The translations under genes and the position numbers were made by a program. A stretch of 5,278 nt of DNA from Chloroflexota bacterium. GTDB taxonomy: Bacteria > Chloroflexota > Dehalococcoidia > UBA3495. This document shows, one piece after another, positions 4,738-5,278 of the stretch. The notes below the pieces were generated by a model. That model searched no databases and was not told the origin of the DNA. It saw only the letters and a list, made by a program, of their open reading frames with translations. How positions within the stretch are numbered: the stretch's first letter is position 1; every line of letters begins with the position of its first letter. Location: positions 1 to 5,278 of the forward strand of contig JACZRM010000142.1 in assembly GCA_022576105.1 (NCBI GenBank), written 5' to 3'.

Positions 4738-5278
4738 TCAGATATCCACAAGGTGCCCAGAGATAACCCCAGACTGCTCGAAGTAGCCAAAAACACGGGT
4801 CAAATGGGCCACGATTTCATTCACCCGAAACTTATCGACGGTGGCACACATGGACCGTGCCAGGCCGAAAAGGATCGCTGCGGTCTCAGCGTCTGTCGGC
4901 TGGCCCTCTTTTGCCGCTAGAGCCCGCCGAAAATGCACCAGGGCATCCTCCCAGGCATGGGTAGCCAGCGCCCGCTCACCGGCAATCAACGAGTAATGCC
5001 CTAGCCGGTCACTACCCAACACGTCCTCAGCCTCGGCAAAGTGGCGGGCTAACTCGGCGGCATGAGCTTCGGGGTTGGGCCGGTACAACTCTTCCAGGGC
5101 TTCGGCAATCCTGGCGTGCAGCAACACCCGCCCCGTGTGGGGCAGCTCCAAGGTCAAGGTTTCCTGGATCAGGGAATGGGAAAACTGGTAACGGTCTATC
5201 GCATGGGGATGTTCCAGCAGTACCCGAGCGTCTACTGCCTCCGCCATCACTGCCACCAACCGGTCCATGGTCAAGTCG
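4738..5278 (-). CDS. STAND/AAA-type ATPase with TPR region (LuxR/adenylate-cyclase-associated type), partial and probably truncated
   Basis: The frame enters from beyond the right edge (no start inside; the TTG at 5274 is internal since the frame is open above it) and ends at a TGA at 4740-4738, giving 179 visible residues. The motif YQFSHSLIQETLTLELPHTG, then LLHARIAEALEELY and HAAELARHFAEAED, is typical of the winged-helix and first TPR repeats after the NTPase domain in large signal-transduction ATPases found with LuxR-type DNA-binding or adenylate cyclase domains. GERALATHAWEDALVHFRRALAA is a TPR-like helix pair. In such proteins the NTPase controls an output domain by sensing ligands or partners through the repeats. 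Family members usually continue for hundreds of residues after this point, so the stop right after the second repeat block is early. The Walker motifs lie outside the window. The class is well supported; signal and target are unknown. Confidence 0.75.
   Translation of the reverse strand, partial: DLTMDRLVAVMAEAVDARVLLEHPHAIDRYQFSHSLIQETLTLELPHTGRVLLHARIAEALEELYRPNPEAHAAELARHFAEAEDVLGSDRLGHYSLIAGERALATHAWEDALVHFRRALAAKEGQPTDAETAAILFGLARSMCATVDKFRVNEIVAHLTRVFGYFEQSGVISGHLVDI

Noticed and set aside
4441..4920. Plus-strand 159-residue open frame across the decayed region
   Set aside because: It is antisense to the crotonase and ATPase coding pieces and has no family features of its own.

Overview
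The window looks like a piece of a free-living bacterial genome of fairly high GC. Its mix of a luciferase-like flavin oxidoreductase, a VOC-fold protein, a two-cupin ring-cleavage dioxygenase, a crotonase remnant and a large AAA/TPR regulator-type ATPase, with intergenic repeats of the 'cttcgacaggctcagg' kind, recalls marine or groundwater Chloroflexota (SAR202/Dehalococcoidia). This assignment is inference from gene style only; no rRNA or other marker gene is present.

Layout: 1-542 (+) is the C-terminal part of a luciferase-like (LLM) flavin oxidoreductase cut by the left edge. 543-843 is non-coding and is largely a 207-bp element with perfect 17-bp terminal inverted repeats and 9-bp near-identical flanking direct repeats, i.e. 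a MITE-like insertion, followed by a second dispersed-repeat hairpin. 844-1902 (-) is a lactonase-family beta-propeller, and upstream of it on the same strand is a VOC protein, 2089-2493 (-). 2494-3137 is a long divergent control region with one good sigma70-type promoter facing each way. 3138-4211 (+) is a gentisate 1,2-dioxygenase-like bicupin, closed by a strong hairpin at 4311-4355. 4351-4737 (-) is a zone of gene decay: a frameshifted crotonase C-terminus and, next to it, the disrupted tail of a STAND/AAA-TPR ATPase whose in-frame part (4738-5278) runs off the right edge.

How the parts may work together: the bicupin has all the ligands of a ferrous ring-cleaving dioxygenase acting on gentisate, salicylate or a related hydroxyaromatic acid. 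The divergently transcribed VOC protein and the propeller are plausible accessory enzymes; the propeller fold includes both 6-phosphogluconolactonases and muconate-lactonizing enzymes. The aromatic-catabolism reading is an inference from adjacency, not proven. I see no CRISPR array, tRNA, rRNA, transposase or defence system, and no convincing new multi-gene system. The most distinctive items are the MITE-like element, the two decayed genes at the right, and the unusual metal-ligand patterns of the VOC and bicupin proteins.
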